A stretch of 64,000 nucleotides of DNA from NCBI RefSeq assembly GCF_015355765.1, contig NZ_JACWNA010000021.1, positions 1-64,000 of the forward strand, read 5' to 3'. The DNA comes from Actinomyces haliotis (GTDB lineage Bacteria > Actinomycetota > Actinomycetes > Actinomycetales > Actinomycetaceae). Under the pieces are notes generated by a model. That model made no database searches, had not been told where the DNA came from, and saw only the letters and a list, made by a program, of their open reading frames with translations. Position 1 is the first letter of the stretch, and the number at the start of each line of letters is the position of its first letter. Positions 20,689 through 29,539 of the stretch are shown one piece after another. The position numbers and the translations under genes were made by a program.

Positions 20689-21696
20689 GTGGCTTCCACC
20701 ACCCCCGCCGCCGTCATCGTCATGGCCGCCGGTAAGGGCACCCGCATGCGCTCCGCGACCCCCAAGGTCCTGCACCGGATCGGCGGCCGGAGCCTCCTCG
20801 ACCACGCGGTCACCGCGGCCCGGGGCCTGCGCCCCGAGCACCTCGTCGTCGTCGTGCGCCACGAGCGCGACGCCGTCGTCGCCCACCTCGCCGAGGTCGC
20901 CCCTGACGCGGTCACCGCGGACCAGGACGACGTGCCCGGCACCGGCCGGGCGGTCGCCTGCGGCCTGGACGCCCTCCCGGAGGGCCTCGACGGCGCCGTC
21001 GTCGTCACCTCCGGGGACGTCCCCCTCCTCGACGCCGCCACCCTCGAGGCCCTCGTCGCGCAGCACGAGGAGCGGGGCGACGCCGTGACCCTGCTGACCA
21101 CCGAGCTCGAGGACCCCACCGGCTACGGCCGCGTCCTCCGCGGGGCGGACGGGACGGTCACCGCGATCGTCGAGCACCGCGACGCCACCGAGGAGCAGCG
21201 GGCCGTCCGCGAGGTCAACGCTGGCGTCTACGTCTTCGACGCCGCGCACCTGCGCGACGCCCTGGCCTCGCTCGGCACGGACAACGACCAGGGCGAGGTC
21301 TACCTCACCGACGTCGTGTCCCGAGCCCACGACGCCGGTCTGTCGACGAGCGCGCTGGTCGTGACCGACCACTGGCTCGTCGAGGGCTGCAACGACCGCG
21401 CCCAGCTCGCCGAGCTCGGCGCAGAGCTCAACCGCCGCGTGCTCGCCCGCTGGATGGAGCAGGGCGTCGGCGTCACCGCGCCGCAGTCAACCTGGGTGGA
21501 CGTGACCGCCGAGCTGGCGCGCGACGTCCAGCTCGAGCCGGGTGTCCTGGTTTGCGGGACCACCCGGATCGGCGAGGGGACCCGAGTGGGCCCTTACGCC
21601 GTCCTGACCGACGTCGAGATCCCGGCGGGCGCCGTCGTCGCGCCCTTCGCCCAGCTCGACGGAGACGCTCCCACGCCCACCGCGGGGGAGCGCTGA
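20689..21696 (+). CDS. glmU: GlmU-type UDP-GlcNAc pyrophosphorylase lacking the acetyltransferase domain
   Basis: The uridylyltransferase half is intact: VIVMAAGKGTRMRS near residue 9, KVLHRIGG, GTGRAVACGL, SGDVPLLD near 108, NAGVYVFD and the NDQGEVYLTDVV segment. It should form UDP-GlcNAc from GlcNAc-1-phosphate for peptidoglycan. Ordinary GlmU is about 450-480 residues with a left-handed beta-helix acetyltransferase. Here the protein stops at 335, after one or two helix coils (VLVCGTTRIGEGTRVGPYAVL) and a VAPFAQLDG segment, so the acetyl-CoA site and the catalytic His/Lys/Asn region are absent. No continuation occurs in another frame before prs, so this is not a frameshift. Operon with prs, 64 bases downstream. 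Confidence 0.9.
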   Translation: MASTTPAAVIVMAAGKGTRMRSATPKVLHRIGGRSLLDHAVTAARGLRPEHLVVVVRHERDAVVAHLAEVAPDAVTADQDDVPGTGRAVACGLDALPEGLDGAVVVTSGDVPLLDAATLEALVAQHEERGDAVTLLTTELEDPTGYGRVLRGADGTVTAIVEHRDATEEQRAVREVNAGVYVFDAAHLRDALASLGTDNDQGEVYLTDVVSRAHDAGLSTSALVVTDHWLVEGCNDRAQLAELGAELNRRVLARWMEQGVGVTAPQSTWVDVTAELARDVQLEPGVLVCGTTRIGEGTRVGPYAVLTDVEIPAGAVVAPFAQLDGDAPTPTAGER

Positions 21697-21760
21697 GCGT
21701 GCGAGCGCACGCCGAGGCCACCAACGAGGGCCGTTCCGGCTCCGAGAGGGGAACCATCAC

Positions 21761-22744
21761 ATGACGGGCATCATCACCAACGGCGAGAAGCGGCTGGTCA
21801 TCGTCTCCGGACGGGCCCACCCAGCGCTGGCCCAGCAGGTGGCCGGTGAGCTGGGCACCGAGGTCCTGTCCTCGACCGCCTACGACTTCGCGAACGGTGA
21901 GACCTACGTCCGCTTCAACGAGTCGGTCCGCGGCTGCGACGCCTTCGTCATGCAGTCCCACGGTGACCGGGTCAACGACTGGCTCATGGAGCAGCTCATC
22001 ATGGTCGACGCCCTCAAGCGCGCCTCGGCCAAGCGCATCACCGTCGTCGCGCCCTTCTTCCCCTACGCCCGTCAGGACAAGAAGCACCTCGGTCGTGAGC
22101 CCATCAGCGCCCGCCTCGTCGCGGACCTCTACAAGACCGCCGGCGCGGACCGCATCATGAGCGTCGACCTCCACACCGCGCAGGAGCAGGGCTTCTTCGA
22201 CGGCCCCTGGGACCACCTGTGGGCGCAGCCGGTCCTCGTGGAGTACATCCGCGGTCGCGTCGACCCGACCAACACGACCGTCGTCTCCCCGGACGCCGGA
22301 CGCATCCGCGTCGCCGAGCGCTGGGCCCACTCCCTGGGCGACACCCCGCTCGCCTTCGTGCACAAGACCCGTGACGTCACCCGGCCGAACGAGTCGGTCG
22401 CCAACCGCGTCGTCGGTGACGTCGCCGGCCGCTCCTGCGTGCTCGTCGACGACATGATCGACACCGGCGGCACGATCGCCAAGGCCGTCAAGGTCCTCCT
22501 CGACTCCGGCGCCAAGGACGTCATCGTCGCGGCCACGCACGGCGTGCTCTCCGGCCCCGCCGTCGAGCGCCTGTCGACCTGCGGGGCCCGCGAGGTCGTC
22601 GTCACCGACACACTGCCGATCCCCGAGCAGAAGCGCTTCGAGCAGCTGACGATCCTCCCGATCGCCCCCCTCCTGGCCGAGGCCGTCAAGGCCGTCTTCG
22701 ACGAGGGCTCGGTGACGCGACTCTTCGAGTCCGCCGGCGTCTGA
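21761..22744 (+). CDS. prs: Ribose-phosphate pyrophosphokinase
   Basis: Makes PRPP from ribose-5-phosphate and ATP for nucleotide, His and Trp synthesis. About 327 residues. Motifs: FANGETYVRF, FFPYARQDKKHLGREPISARL (flexible ATP loop), VDLHTAQEQGFFDGP and the PRPP-binding loop VLVDDMIDTGGTI. ATG with GAGAGGGG upstream. The glmU-prs order is widespread in Gram-positive bacteria. A strong terminator follows. Confidence 0.97.
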   Translation: MTGIITNGEKRLVIVSGRAHPALAQQVAGELGTEVLSSTAYDFANGETYVRFNESVRGCDAFVMQSHGDRVNDWLMEQLIMVDALKRASAKRITVVAPFFPYARQDKKHLGREPISARLVADLYKTAGADRIMSVDLHTAQEQGFFDGPWDHLWAQPVLVEYIRGRVDPTNTTVVSPDAGRIRVAERWAHSLGDTPLAFVHKTRDVTRPNESVANRVVGDVAGRSCVLVDDMIDTGGTIAKAVKVLLDSGAKDVIVAATHGVLSGPAVERLSTCGAREVVVTDTLPIPEQKRFEQLTILPIAPLLAEAVKAVFDEGSVTRLFESAGV

Positions 22745-22787
22745 GTCCGGTGCGCGCGGTCGCACCCGGACGCGGGTGAGATGAGAC

Positions 22788-22819
22788 GGGCGGGAGAGGC
22801 TACCCTCTCCCGCCCTTTC
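22788..22819 (+). terminator. Intrinsic terminator after prs
   Basis: Perfect 12-bp stem (22788-22799 and 22804-22815), 4-nt loop, followed by TTTCC. Confidence 0.85.
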
Positions 22820-22918
22820 CTTCACCCGCGGCAGGTCCCCTCCTTCACCCGGCCAGGCGCCTTGAACACCCCTCCCGTCCCCCGGGTGGAGTGGCGTGGA
22901 TCACATGCTGCGGATGGC

Positions 22919-22949
22919 TGCGGATCCGCAATGAGGGCGCTGGTAGCGT
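22919..22949 (+). promoter_or_regulatory. Promoter with operator-like palindrome upstream of the LuxR-type gene
   Basis: A TAGCGT -10 box (22944-22949) is preceded by the perfect 12-bp palindrome TGCGGATCCGCA (22919-22930), which covers the place where a -35 element would lie. The leader to the start codon is about 100 nt and relatively AT-rich. Confidence 0.45.
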
Positions 22950-23060
22950 GGCATGCGCCTAATAAATGAGTACCGCCGTCGAAATGGCCTTCGATCCATA
23001 AGCATCGGAATCATTCGTGCGCGCGATGCGCAGGCAACGAGGGATTTCGAGAGGAGCACG

Positions 23061-25850
23061 ATGCTGTACGCCACCAGTCAGCGCCGGCAGTTCACGCGTG
23101 AGATCGCGGATCGGCTCCGGCGCGGCCTCGGCTCCGTCGCCCTCGTCGCCGCCCCCTCCGCCCCCGGCGTCTGGTCCCTCGGCCCGCTCCTCGCCGCCCA
23201 GTGCTCGGACCACGTCCTGCGGCCCCGGGTCGTCCAGATCGACGCGAGCACCACTGAGGCCGCCGTCCTCGCCGGGCCCGATCCCTCCGGCCGCCCGAGC
23301 GTCCTCGAGACTTGCGTCGTCCAGGTCTTCGAGCGCCTGCGCTTCGACGCCGAGCTCGACGGCGTCCGTGATGAGCTCGACCGACTCCGTCAGGGCGTCC
23401 GCAACGCCGCCCAGGCCGAGTCCCAGATCGTCCTGACGTCGCGCTTCGCCTCCGTCCTCGCCCGTGTGCGGCCCCTCTTCATCGTCCTGTCCAACCTTGG
23501 TGACACCTCCGAACCGGTCGTCGCCCAGCTGCGACGCGCAGCCTCCTACCTCGCCGGCGTCCCGTGCGCCGTCATCGTCCTGCTCCCCGCGGGCACCCAG
23601 GTCGGCAACTCCGTCCCCCCGCTGTTCACCGCCTCCCTCTCCCAGCTCGACCCCGACGACGCTCACAACCTCCTCAGCGCCGTCACAGCCGCCCACGTCG
23701 ACCCCATGACCGCCTCCCTCATCGCCGAGAGCTGCGGGGGACGCATCGAGGACGTCCGTGAGAACGGCACCGCCCTGTCGGCCGCGGCACTGGGAGGTCG
23801 CGAGCTCCTGCCCTACGAGCCGGTCGTCTCGGCTCCCACCCGCGCCATGGTCGCCGAGCAGGTCGGCCTCCTCGAACCCGACGAGGTCGAGGCCCTCGTC
23901 GCCTCCCAGCTCCAGCTCGTCCAGGACGACGACGTCGTCGAGCGCGTCACCGGCGCGCGTCCGGTCCGCGTCGTCGAGGGCCTCGTCCCCGCGCCCGACG
24001 CCGCCTTCAACCCGCCGCCGCGCACCGTCACCTCCCACGCCGTCATCGAGTCCGTCACGGAGTCCGTCCGGAAGGACCTCCACCTCCGGCTGGCGCAGGC
24101 CTATCCCGAGGGCACCCGGGAGCACGCCTGGCACCTCGTCGGCGCCGGACAGGGCCGGGCCGAGGACGCCGACACCCTCCTCGACGCGACCGCCGCCGAG
24201 CTCGACCACGGCCGCCTGCTCCTCGCCCGCCGTCTCACCCAGGTCTTCCGCGACGTGCCCGGCGGTACCAGCGCCCAGCGCAGTCGCGCCCGCCTCCTCG
24301 AGGCCTCCCTGGCGCTCCATCTCGGTGCGAGCCTGACCGCCTCCACCATCTACCTCGAGGTCACCGAGTTCGACGAGCTGGCCCCGGAGCACGAGGTCGA
24401 GGCGATCACAGGCTACGTCTGCGCACGGGGCGGCGAGGAGATGAGCGCCCAGGAGGACCGCCGCATGGTGGACCGCCTGACGGCGCTCGCTCCCGAGCAG
24501 CCCGGAGCCGTCGCCCGGTGCCTCATCATGATGGCGGCGCAGGAGATGCTCGTCGGTGACGAGGTCGGCCCGGCCTCCCACCTTGAGCGCGCCAGGGAGG
24601 TCATCGCGGGTGCCGGCTGCGAGAGCCTCGCGGGCTGCGCCTCCCTCGTCGACGAGCTCGCCCGCGGCGACCAGTGGAGCCTGACCGACTCCCTCATCGA
24701 GGTCCCCGAGTCGACGCCGCGCTCCGACGTCGGCGTGTGGGCGGAGCTCATCATCCGCGCCTACCTGGCCATCACCGGCGACGCTGGGCAGCGCAACACC
24801 GTCGCCATCGAGTCGATGCTGGGTCGACTGTCCGGGGTCAGCCCCCTCATCGAGGCCCACGTCTCCGCCCTTCACGCGCTCCTGGCCGAACATCGCGGCT
24901 GGACGGGCGCCGCTCGCGAGCAGCTCGAGGCGGACCGTGCCCGCGTGCCCATGCGCGTCGGCCTCAACGGCGTCGGCGTGGCTCTCGCTGCCCAGGCGGC
25001 CCTGCTCTTCGGCGACGACCTCACCTTCCGCGCCTGGCGCGAGGCCATGACCGCCTGGGGCCCGGGCGGCTGGTCCTCGCCCCGTCAGCTGTGGGCGAGC
25101 GTCCTCGAGGCCGTCTCGCGGCTCGTCGACGGCGACGCCTCGCTCGCCTCCCTCGTGCTCGGCCCCGCGGTCTCCGCCCCGGTCCCGCACGCCTACCTCA
25201 TGGCCGTGTGGTCCTCCGTGGTCGACATGGTCATCCTCGAGCCGGGCCTCACCGACCGGGTTCCCGGCCTCGCCTCCTGGCTCTGCGAGGGAGCGCCCGA
25301 GCCCCGCGGGGGCAGTCTCGACGACCGCATCATCGAGGTCCTGCTCGTCGACGACGAGGAGGCCGTCGCGGTCGTCTCCCGACTCGTCCTCGACGCCGTG
25401 GTCTCCGGCTCCATCATCTGGCAGGTCCGTGCCAACATGGCCTGCGCCGCCAGGCTCCGCCGCTCACCCGAGCTCGACGTCGCCGCCCTCGGTATCAGCG
25501 GGGACGCCTCCTCCTCCGCGACCGTCCTCCTGGAGCGCGCCCGCGAGCTCGCCGCCTCCCACGGCATGGAGTTCTGGGTCGCTGCCGCCCGACGTCTCGA
25601 GCCGGAGCCCGAGCCCGAGCCGGCGGCACCCGTGGCGACCGCGCCCGTCGCCCCGAGCCTCACCGACACCGAGCTGCAGGTCGCGCGCCTCGCGGCACAG
25701 GGCTGGCGCAACAAGGAGATCGCCGGCGAGCTTTACATGGCCGTGCGCACCGTGGAGCTCCGCCTGACAGGCGTCTACCGGGCGCTGGGGATCTCGAGCC
25801 GCAAGGACCTCGCCCAGGCGCTCGTCGACACCCACCTCATGGAGGACTGA
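23061..25850 (+). CDS. Large LuxR-type transcriptional regulator with degenerate ATPase-like N terminus
   Basis: About 929 residues. The C-terminal 60 residues form a LuxR/NarL helix-turn-helix: LTDTELQVARLAAQGWRNKEIAGELYMAVRTVELRLTGVYRALG, from about residue 866. The rest has the layout of MalT-like (LAL/STAND) regulators: an N-terminal NTPase-like region then helical repeats. However, the expected P-loop region reads LVAAPSAPGVWSL, without Gly-Lys-Thr, so ATP binding is doubtful. A Glu/Pro run (EPEPEPEPAAPVA) links the helical region to the DNA-binding domain. Start chosen at ATG 23061 because GAGGAG precedes it; a frame extension to 22953 has no ribosome site. The position beside the surface-glycan locus makes a role there possible but unproven. 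Confidence 0.82.
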   Translation: MLYATSQRRQFTREIADRLRRGLGSVALVAAPSAPGVWSLGPLLAAQCSDHVLRPRVVQIDASTTEAAVLAGPDPSGRPSVLETCVVQVFERLRFDAELDGVRDELDRLRQGVRNAAQAESQIVLTSRFASVLARVRPLFIVLSNLGDTSEPVVAQLRRAASYLAGVPCAVIVLLPAGTQVGNSVPPLFTASLSQLDPDDAHNLLSAVTAAHVDPMTASLIAESCGGRIEDVRENGTALSAAALGGRELLPYEPVVSAPTRAMVAEQVGLLEPDEVEALVASQLQLVQDDDVVERVTGARPVRVVEGLVPAPDAAFNPPPRTVTSHAVIESVTESVRKDLHLRLAQAYPEGTREHAWHLVGAGQGRAEDADTLLDATAAELDHGRLLLARRLTQVFRDVPGGTSAQRSRARLLEASLALHLGASLTASTIYLEVTEFDELAPEHEVEAITGYVCARGGEEMSAQEDRRMVDRLTALAPEQPGAVARCLIMMAAQEMLVGDEVGPASHLERAREVIAGAGCESLAGCASLVDELARGDQWSLTDSLIEVPESTPRSDVGVWAELIIRAYLAITGDAGQRNTVAIESMLGRLSGVSPLIEAHVSALHALLAEHRGWTGAAREQLEADRARVPMRVGLNGVGVALAAQAALLFGDDLTFRAWREAMTAWGPGGWSSPRQLWASVLEAVSRLVDGDASLASLVLGPAVSAPVPHAYLMAVWSSVVDMVILEPGLTDRVPGLASWLCEGAPEPRGGSLDDRIIEVLLVDDEEAVAVVSRLVLDAVVSGSIIWQVRANMACAARLRRSPELDVAALGISGDASSSATVLLERARELAASHGMEFWVAAARRLEPEPEPEPAAPVATAPVAPSLTDTELQVARLAAQGWRNKEIAGELYMAVRTVELRLTGVYRALGISSRKDLAQALVDTHLMED

Positions 25851-25905
25851 GCCGGCACCGACGGCCCCGTCCGGCGCCCCGTCCGGGGCTGCCCGCAGTA
25901 CCCGC

Positions 25906-25936
25906 GGCGCCCGCAGGAGATGGTCCTGCGGGCGCC
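25906..25936 (+). terminator. Intrinsic terminator after the LuxR-type gene
   Basis: Perfect 13-bp stem (25906-25918 and 25924-25936), 5-nt loop. Confidence 0.7.
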
Positions 25937-26019
25937 GTCGTGCTCGAGCGGAGGACGAGCCCTGGGGAGCGCCGGACTCGCGGCTCCCGGGCGGCCGCGG
26001 ACGGCCGGCGGTGGACGCG

Positions 26020-26055
26020 GAACGGGCCCCGCACCGTGAGGTGCGGGGCCCGTTC
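26020..26055 (-). terminator. Intrinsic terminator of the cytidylyltransferase operon
   Basis: Perfect 16-bp stem (26020-26035 and 26040-26055), GTGA loop. It lies 22 bases beyond the leftward stop at 26077 and could work in both directions. Confidence 0.7.
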
Positions 26056-26076
26056 GGAGCTCTCGCGGCGCCGTCC

Positions 26077-26496
26077 TCAGGCCGTGAGACCGGCCGTGAT
26101 CGCCTCGCGCAGCATCGTGGAGGAGGTTGAGAGCGTGTACGGCATGTAGACGACCTCGGCGCCGACCTCGGCCATCTCGGCCTCAAGGCGTGCGCCCTTG
26201 GCCGTGCCCTGCCAGTCCGACCCCTTGAAGATGACGTCGAAGTGGTTGGCCTGCCAGGCGAGCCGCTTGTCCTGGGACGTGTCCGGGACGGCGAGGTCGA
26301 CCACGCGCAGGGCGCCGACGATCTCGAGGCGCTCGTCGAAGCCGATGACCGGGTACCGGTTCTTCATGGCGTACAGGGACTCATCCGTCGCGACACCCGC
26401 GATGAGGCGGTCGCAGCGCTTTGCGGCCTCCCGCAGGATGTTGAGGTGTCCGATGTGGAGCATGTCGAAGCCGCCGGGAACGTAGCCGGTGATCAT
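26077..26496 (-). CDS. tagD: Glycerol-3-phosphate cytidylyltransferase-like nucleotidyltransferase
   Basis: Small nucleotidyltransferase of the TagD/RfaE class, about 139 residues, the typical TagD length. Motifs: GYVPGGFDMLHIGHLNIL (HxGH), FDERLEIVGALR, FKGSDWQGT and STSSTMLRE (the ISSTxxR-like motif). The likely reaction is CTP plus glycerol-3-phosphate to CDP-glycerol, though another sugar- or polyol-phosphate is possible. Its ATG overlaps the stop of the upstream sugar-phosphate transferase by one base, so the two are coupled. A CDP-alcohol phosphotransferase lies just beyond the divergent promoter region, which fits use of a CDP-alcohol donor to decorate the glycan. Confidence 0.85.
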   Translation of the reverse strand: MITGYVPGGFDMLHIGHLNILREAAKRCDRLIAGVATDESLYAMKNRYPVIGFDERLEIVGALRVVDLAVPDTSQDKRLAWQANHFDVIFKGSDWQGTAKGARLEAEMAEVGAEVVYMPYTLSTSSTMLREAITAGLTA

Positions 26497-27980
26497 CAGT
26501 AGGCGCCCTTTCCGCCCAGCACGGCCTTGGCGGTCGCGGAGGCGATGTGGAGATCGAGTGCGGGGGAGGCGTTGTCGACGTAGTGCCCGTCGAGCTCGAC
26601 CGTCCTCTCCCATGACAGGTCGGAGCGGCCCGAGACCTGCCAGAGGCCGGTCATTCCGGGACGCACCAGGAGGCGACGGCGCGCCTCCGCGTCGTACCTG
26701 GCGACCTCCTCGGCCAGCGCGGGGCGCGGGCCGATGAGCGACATGTCGCCGAGCATGACGTTGAAGATCTGGGGGAGCTCATCGATCGAGAAGCGACGGA
26801 TGAACTTGCCGACCGGCGTGATGCGCGGGTCGTCAGCGGACTTGAAGAGCACCTCGTTGCCCTCGCCCTTGTCCTGCATCTCCGCGAGGACGGCGGCGCG
26901 GCGGGCGTCGGCGTCGACGTACATCGAGCGCAGCTTGAACATCGTGAACGGGACGCCGTCCTTGCCGATGCGCTTCTGCGTGTAGAAGGCGGGGCCGCCG
27001 TCGGTCAGCTTCACCGCGATGCCCGCGGGCACGATGATGAGGAGGGCGATGAGGGTGAGGATCCCGCCGGCGACGAGGTCGAAGACGCGCTTGCCGAGGC
27101 CCAGGGCCTTGCGAGGGGCGACCTCGACGGCGCCGGTCCACGCGGCGGCCGAGGGAAGGGCGTGCATGCGCTCGGGCGCGACGTGGGACAGGCCCGGCAT
27201 CACGATGAAACGGGCGTCGGTGCCCTCGACGCCGCGCAGCGCGGCGGTCTGGTCCGCGGGGTGGACCGCGCCCACGGCGAGGACGACGTCGATGTCGTGA
27301 CCGATGACGAGGTCGTGGAGCTGGCCGGGCTTGCCGAGGACACGCGGCAGGGCGACGTCGGCAGCGGGGCGGGTGGAGCCGCACACGGCGCCGACGACGA
27401 GGTAGCCGTCGCCCGGGTGCAGGCGCATCTGGTGGATCATCTCCTCACCGCCGTCACCGACGACGACGAGGGCGCGGCGCAGCCCGTGGCCGTCCATCCG
27501 CGCGTTGCGGAGGAAGGACTGGGCGGCGATGCGACCCAGGATGACGGCGAGGGTGCCGAGCGGCGCGGCCACGAGGGTCGCGTACCAGGGGACGAGCGTG
27601 CCGAGGACCTGGGCGACGAGGAGCGCGCCCATGACGGTGACCGGGAGGGCGGAGAGCGCACGGCGCCAGCCGGTGGTGGCCTCGCCGAGAACGTCCTCGC
27701 TCATGGTCCCGCAGGCCCAGGTCGTGGCGACGAGGAGCGCGTTCGTGCCGAGGACCCACTGGGTGTCAGCGGGGCCCCCCGCGACCGCGAGGGCGATGAC
27801 GACCGCGGGCACCATCGCCAGGACCACGTCCTGGACGACGAGCCAGGCCCGCAGGCGGCGACGGTAGCTGCGCCAGGAGCGGCGCAGCAGCGCGGTGTCC
27901 TCCATCGCGGCGGCGCCGGCACGACGTGCGGAGCGCTGCGCGCCTGAGGGCGCCTGGTGCGAGGTCTGAAGGAGGGACAT
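26496..27980 (-). CDS. Polyprenyl-phosphate sugar-1-phosphate transferase (exopolysaccharide initiator)
   Basis: WbaP/CpsE-type initiating enzyme of about 494 residues that loads the first sugar phosphate onto undecaprenyl phosphate at the membrane. N-terminal hydrophobic helices, a central NAD-fold-like domain (ALVVVGDGGEEMI) and the C-terminal catalytic domain: KRVFDLVAGGILTLIALLII, the FTMFKLRSMYVDAD segment, RITPVGKFIRRFSIDELPQ, SLIGPRPALAEEVARY and RPGMTGLWQVSGRS. ATG at 27980 is used; a GTG two codons upstream is equally possible, since no clear ribosome site separates them. It is the start of the coupled two-gene leftward operon. Confidence 0.92.
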   Translation of the reverse strand: MSLLQTSHQAPSGAQRSARRAGAAAMEDTALLRRSWRSYRRRLRAWLVVQDVVLAMVPAVVIALAVAGGPADTQWVLGTNALLVATTWACGTMSEDVLGEATTGWRRALSALPVTVMGALLVAQVLGTLVPWYATLVAAPLGTLAVILGRIAAQSFLRNARMDGHGLRRALVVVGDGGEEMIHQMRLHPGDGYLVVGAVCGSTRPAADVALPRVLGKPGQLHDLVIGHDIDVVLAVGAVHPADQTAALRGVEGTDARFIVMPGLSHVAPERMHALPSAAAWTGAVEVAPRKALGLGKRVFDLVAGGILTLIALLIIVPAGIAVKLTDGGPAFYTQKRIGKDGVPFTMFKLRSMYVDADARRAAVLAEMQDKGEGNEVLFKSADDPRITPVGKFIRRFSIDELPQIFNVMLGDMSLIGPRPALAEEVARYDAEARRRLLVRPGMTGLWQVSGRSDLSWERTVELDGHYVDNASPALDLHIASATAKAVLGGKGAY

Positions 27981-27986
27981 GGCCAC

Positions 27987-28630
27987 CTAACGGTCGTTCT
28001 GGAGGGCTGCGGAGTCCCAGCGGGGATGCCAGGGCGCCGCACGCGTGCGACTGGAGTACCCGGGTAAGGAATTCCGGTCCGCGCGGTGTGACGCACAGTC
28101 TGGCCGCGCGCTGGTGGGTGAGAAAGGGTGTGAATCACGCGTTTGGTTCCGTTGCGGTAACCATGCGGTGCGTGCGGTGAGTAGCGGTGACGCGCGGCAC
28201 GCGACCGTAATCTCCGCGTGATCTCCGCGTGATCTCGCCGTTTTCCAGTCGTGCCACCGCGACCTTCGGTGGATGACGAATAGGTTGCGGAATCGCGTTC
28301 CACATGTGCTCCGGGCCACGTCGGTGGTTCAATCCGAAGTGATTTTCCTTGCGATTTTGTGAGCCCGGTCGCGCTGGCTGCGTGACTGTGTCGACTTCGT
28401 CACGCGCCTGTGTCGCCAGCGTGGTGGCCCGCCGGCTCGACCGTGAGTCCCGTCCTGGATGCGGCGCTCACCTCGTGGCTACCATCGAGGCGGACCCTGG
28501 GGCGGCTGGGGCGGCTCGTCACCACGAGCTCTCCGCTCCGGCCCCTGCCGAGCTCCCTGATGGTCCCGTCCTGCTCGCGACGCACCCCGACGAGCCCATC
28601 GCTCGCACTCACCCCTCACCGGAAGCAGCC
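27987..28630. other. Long divergent regulatory region in the glycan locus
   Basis: 644 bases without a supportable gene between the divergent sugar-phosphate transferase and CDP-alcohol transferase genes. It holds a 10-bp palindrome TACCCGGGTA (28057-28066), many GTGA/GTAAC words between 28130 and 28235, and an 11-bp tandem repeat. An open frame running from 28349 into the downstream gene lacks a ribosome site. Confidence 0.5.
28210..28233. promoter_or_regulatory. 11-bp direct repeat with GTGAT-N6-GTGAT
   Basis: ATCTCCGCGTG occurs twice in tandem (28210-28220, 28221-28231) and begins a third time. It places GTGAT at 28218 and 28229, exactly 11 bp apart. Similar pairs lie at 32103, 33462, 33482 and 39244. 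Confidence 0.5.
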
Positions 28631-29425
28631 ATGACCGCCGCACCCACCCGTCCACGTCACGACTCCGAGCCCACCACCCGCACCCCGGGCACCGACCGCC
28701 GACCCACGGTCTCGGAGAACATCCAGGCCCTCGCCTCAGCCCAGAAGTCGAACGCCGGCGCCCCGCTCTACTCCCGCGTCATCAACCGCCCCGCGGGCCG
28801 GGTCCTCGCGGCGGTCGCCCACCGGATCGGCCTCACCCCGGACCAGGTCACCGCGATCTCAGCCGTGTGCACGTACCTCGGCATCATTCTCATCGCCGTC
28901 TGGCGTCCCACCGTGCTCGCCACGGTCGTGACCTCGCTCCTCCTCATGCTCGGATACGCCCTCGACTCGGCCGACGGGCAGCTCGCGCGCCTGCGCCACG
29001 GCGGCTCGCGGGCGGGCGAGTGGCTCGATCACGTCGCGGACGTCATCAAGCTCTCGACGATCCACGGCGCGATCGCCATCAGCCTCTACCGGTTCGCCCT
29101 CGGCTCCGGCATCCACAGCGCCTCGCTGCTGCTCATCCCGCTCGCCTTCGGCGCCGTGCAGAACATCCACTTCTTCAGCTACATCCTCACCTACCAGCTG
29201 CGCTACAACGGCGGCACCCCGTTGGCGAAGGACGAGCGGAAGCCGTCCTTCCTCAAGTCCGTCCTCTCGGCGCCGACGGACTACGGCCTCATGTGCTTCG
29301 TCCTCATGCTGCGCTTCGTGCCGGTGGCCTTCCTCTGGGTCTACGGCCTCATGCTCGTCGGATACGCCGCCTACGTCGTGCTCGCGCTGCCCAAGTGGTA
29401 CCTCGAGCTCCGTCGCGAGCGCTGA
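28631..29425 (+). CDS. CDP-alcohol phosphotransferase family membrane protein
   Basis: Integral membrane enzyme of about 264 residues with a complete CDP-alcohol phosphotransferase motif: DSADGQLAR, then eight residues to GEWLDHVAD, giving the DxxDGxxAR(x8-9)GxxxDxxxD pattern that binds metal and the CDP moiety. Around six hydrophobic helices. The start is ATG 28631, with GGAAG upstream. The family normally makes phospholipids or inositol phosphate lipids. Here the neighbouring CDP-glycerol-forming enzyme suggests transfer of phosphoglycerol to a lipid or glycan acceptor, which is inference. Confidence 0.9.
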   Translation: MTAAPTRPRHDSEPTTRTPGTDRRPTVSENIQALASAQKSNAGAPLYSRVINRPAGRVLAAVAHRIGLTPDQVTAISAVCTYLGIILIAVWRPTVLATVVTSLLLMLGYALDSADGQLARLRHGGSRAGEWLDHVADVIKLSTIHGAIAISLYRFALGSGIHSASLLLIPLAFGAVQNIHFFSYILTYQLRYNGGTPLAKDERKPSFLKSVLSAPTDYGLMCFVLMLRFVPVAFLWVYGLMLVGYAAYVVLALPKWYLELRRER

Positions 29426-29471
29426 GCCCGATCCGTCGCGCGTCACGGAGCTGCGGCGCGGCGGCAGCGCT

Positions 29472-29508
29472 GAGGGGGCGCACGACCCGCTGGTTCGTGC
29501 GCCCCCTC
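29472..29508. terminator. Bidirectional terminator between convergent genes
   Basis: Perfect 14-bp stem (29472-29485 and 29495-29508), 9-nt loop, between the CDP-alcohol transferase (+) and the glycosyltransferase ending at 29540 (-). Confidence 0.7.
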
Positions 29509-29539
29509 GTCGTGTCCTGGACGGGCCCTCCCGCGGGCG

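Noticed and set aside
28349-28630. N-terminal extension of the CDP-alcohol transferase
   Set aside because: No ribosome site at 28349 and composition unlike coding DNA; ATG 28631 has GGAAG upstream.
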